NCBI GenBank assembly: GCA_946626395.1
Contig: CAMOUF010000203.1
Location: 1-7,174 of the forward strand
Direction: 5' to 3'
Length of the DNA stretch: 7,174 nucleotides
Origin: an uncultured Clostridia bacterium
GTDB taxonomy: Bacteria; Bacillota; Clostridia; Christensenellales; Aristaeellaceae
The notes below the pieces were generated by a model. That model worked only from the letters and a program-made list of their open reading frames with translations, searched no databases and was not told where the DNA came from. This document shows positions 5,762 to 7,174 of this stretch, in pieces. The stretch's first letter is position 1. The number at the start of each line of letters is the position of its first letter. The translations under genes and the position numbers were made by a program.

Positions 5762-6154
5762 ATGAAGAAGCTGATTCCTGTTCTGCTGCTGATACTTTCC
5801 ATCACTGTGGCGGTGGGGGCGGTCACATTTTTGTCTCCCTGCGTCCATGAGGACGGCTCCTTTGGCGCGTGCCATTGGGCCGGGCAGGTCCTGCTGGGGC
5901 TGGGGTGCCTGATGGGATTGGAAAGCCTGATCAGCATTATTTTGCAAAAGGCGAAAATGGGCCTGTACCTTGCCTGCGGCCTCACCGCCGCGCTGGGGTT
6001 GTTCGTTCCCGGCCCCCTCATTTCTTTGTGCCGTATGTCCACCATGCGCTGCCAAGCCGTGATGAAACCCGGCATGACGTTGCTTGGCGCCGGGACGCTG
6101 CTCCTGTCCGCCATCGGCATGATTTTGGAATGGAGAAAAGGAAAACGCCCATGA
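5762..6154 (+). CDS. DUF4418-like small four-helix membrane protein
   Basis: The product has 130 residues and about four membrane helices (5-25, 41-61, 66-88 and 104-123). The N-terminus (MKK), the middle turn (QKAK) and the C-terminus (RKGKR) are basic, so all three should be cytoplasmic. Both remaining loops should then face outward, and both are rich in potential metal or thiol ligands: SPCVHEDGSFGACHW (25-39: C27, H29, D31, C37, H38) and LCRMSTMRC (89-97: C90, M92, M95, C97). The C-x-H-x-DGS...CHW-x-GQ pattern is what I recognise as DUF4418, a Firmicutes family of unknown function often found beside ABC permeases; the family name is from memory. It ends in an ATGA overlap with the next permease gene, so the two are probably translationally coupled and may act together. 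No function is assigned. Confidence 0.75.
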   Translation: MKKLIPVLLLILSITVAVGAVTFLSPCVHEDGSFGACHWAGQVLLGLGCLMGLESLISIILQKAKMGLYLACGLTAALGLFVPGPLISLCRMSTMRCQAVMKPGMTLLGAGTLLLSAIGMILEWRKGKRP

Positions 6155-7174
6155 ATCCGTTTTATCTTCCGATCAAGAATCTGACCCGCCGCCCGGCGCG
6201 CACCGCCGTGCTGCTGCTGCTGACAGCGCTGCTTGCCTTTTCCGTCTTTGGCGGGTCGGTGGTGGTGCTGTCCTTGCGGCAGGGGCTTGGCAGCCTGGAA
6301 GCGCGGCTGGGGGCGGATATCATCGTGCTGCCCGCCACCGCGCAAAGCAAGGTGAGCTTTGAAAATATCATGCTCCAGGGTACCACGGGCGCGTTCTATA
6401 TGGACAAGACCGCCCTGGACCGGGTGATGGAGGTGGAGGGCGTGGAAAAGGCCGCGCCCCAAACCTTCCTGGCCTCCCTGAAAGCGGACTGCTGCTCCAT
6501 CAAAATCCAGGTGATCGGTATCGATCCCAGCAGGGATTTTACCGTCCAGCCCTGGATTCAGCAAAGCTATTCCCGGGCGCTTGATGAAATGGAGGTGGCG
6601 GTGGGCTGCAAGGTAGAAGCGCAGGTGGGCGAAATCCTGCGCATCTATGACCAGCGCTGCAAGGTAGCCGCCCAGCTGGCTCCTACCGGCACAGGATTGG
6701 ACACGGCGGTTTACTGCTCCATGGACACCATGAACCTGCTTTTGAAGGCAGCGGAGGAAAAAGGCATCACCCATAAAATCACCAGCGATTCCGATGAAAA
6801 AATTTCCGCCGTCTATGTAAAAGTAAAGCCCGGATACAGCATTGATCAGGTGAACAGCAAGCTGAATGGCCACGTCCGCAAGGCCACGGCGGTGCGCACC
6901 CGCAGCATGATCACCCAGGTTTCCGACAGTCTGGCGGGCATCTCCCGGACTGTAACGCTGCTGATTGCCGCTGTGTGGGTCCTTTGCCTGGTGATTCTGC
7001 TGCTGGCCAATCTTCTTTCGGTGAATGAGCGGCGGCGTGAATTCGCGGTGCTGCGATTGGTTGGCATGTCCCGGCGTGCCCTTGGCGGCACGGTGCTGCG
7101 GGAATCGGCGCTGTGCAGCCTGGGGGGCGGCTTGCTGGGCGCGGGTCTTGCCGCCGCTGTGGTATTTCCGTTTA
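6151..7174 (+). CDS. FtsX-type ABC transporter permease, cut by the window end
   Basis: The frame is open from the ATG at 6151 to the end of the window (341 complete codons), so the gene is truncated here, not broken. The layout again fits FtsX/MacB: N-terminal helix about 19-41, extracytoplasmic domain about 42-268, second helix about 269-290, then the coupling segment NERRREFAVLRLVGMS (292-307) and the start of the third helix. LGADIIVLP (54-62) matches the YGAN position of the two earlier permeases, so all three share a fold. Differences from them are five ectodomain cysteines (C114, C115, C153, C170 and C189) and no FMN-binding domain in the visible part. The start overlaps the DUF4418 gene by 4 bp, and AAAAGGA (6136-6142) gives the ribosome binding site. 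The last helix should follow; its own ATPase gene is expected downstream, though it could share the one at 5039-5716. Confidence 0.85.
   Translation, partial: MNPFYLPIKNLTRRPARTAVLLLLTALLAFSVFGGSVVVLSLRQGLGSLEARLGADIIVLPATAQSKVSFENIMLQGTTGAFYMDKTALDRVMEVEGVEKAAPQTFLASLKADCCSIKIQVIGIDPSRDFTVQPWIQQSYSRALDEMEVAVGCKVEAQVGEILRIYDQRCKVAAQLAPTGTGLDTAVYCSMDTMNLLLKAAEEKGITHKITSDSDEKISAVYVKVKPGYSIDQVNSKLNGHVRKATAVRTRSMITQVSDSLAGISRTVTLLIAAVWVLCLVILLLANLLSVNERRREFAVLRLVGMSRRALGGTVLRESALCSLGGGLLGAGLAAAVVFPF

Noticed and set aside
5734..6873. A 379-codon open frame on the minus strand
   Set aside because: It runs antisense through the DUF4418 gene and the third permease, has no membrane or catalytic pattern, and is explained by GC-rich codons of the plus-strand genes.

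Overview
The window reads as a GC-rich stretch of chromosome from a Firmicute, most likely a gut-type Clostridia lineage. The grounds are strong GGAGG-type ribosome binding sites, a Lys-Lys signal peptide of the style common in Clostridia, all real genes on one strand with tight spacing, and DUF4418, a family I associate with Firmicutes. The taxonomic call is an inference; no rRNA or marker gene is present.

Positions 1-230 hold no gene. They carry a 138-bp structure: two copies of a roughly 16-bp inverted repeat (each copy itself palindromic) bracket a run of three GC-rich mini-hairpins. It is either a small MITE-like repeat or a regulatory region for the operon that follows.

Positions 231-5716 form one five-gene operon in the order P19-type periplasmic metal-binding protein, DUF2318 membrane protein, MacB/FtsX-type ABC permease, a second such permease, and its ABC ATPase. 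This is the order of the Campylobacter jejuni iron-acquisition locus (p19/cj1659 to cj1663), here without an FTR1 permease gene next to p19. The most striking feature is in the second permease: its extracytoplasmic domain contains a complete FMN-binding domain of the RnfG/NqrC kind, with the DxxSGATxTS covalent flavinylation motif. The DUF2318 protein exposes a CxxC...CxxC domain on the same face of the membrane. Together the genes suggest an extracytoplasmic metal capture and redox system (P19 binds metal; flavin and Cys-rich domains handle electrons; the ABC pump supplies mechanical or transport work). That mechanism is inferred.

Positions 5762-7174 hold a second, closely following module: a small four-helix DUF4418 protein with Cys/His/Met-rich extracytoplasmic loops, overlapping by 4 bp the start of a third FtsX-type permease that runs off the window and has five cysteines in its ectodomain. 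A second ATPase gene would be expected just downstream.

The 150-bp gap between p19 and the DUF2318 gene contains two strong stem-loops in tandem, with no clean U-tract. They may separate a highly expressed p19 from the lower-expressed membrane components.
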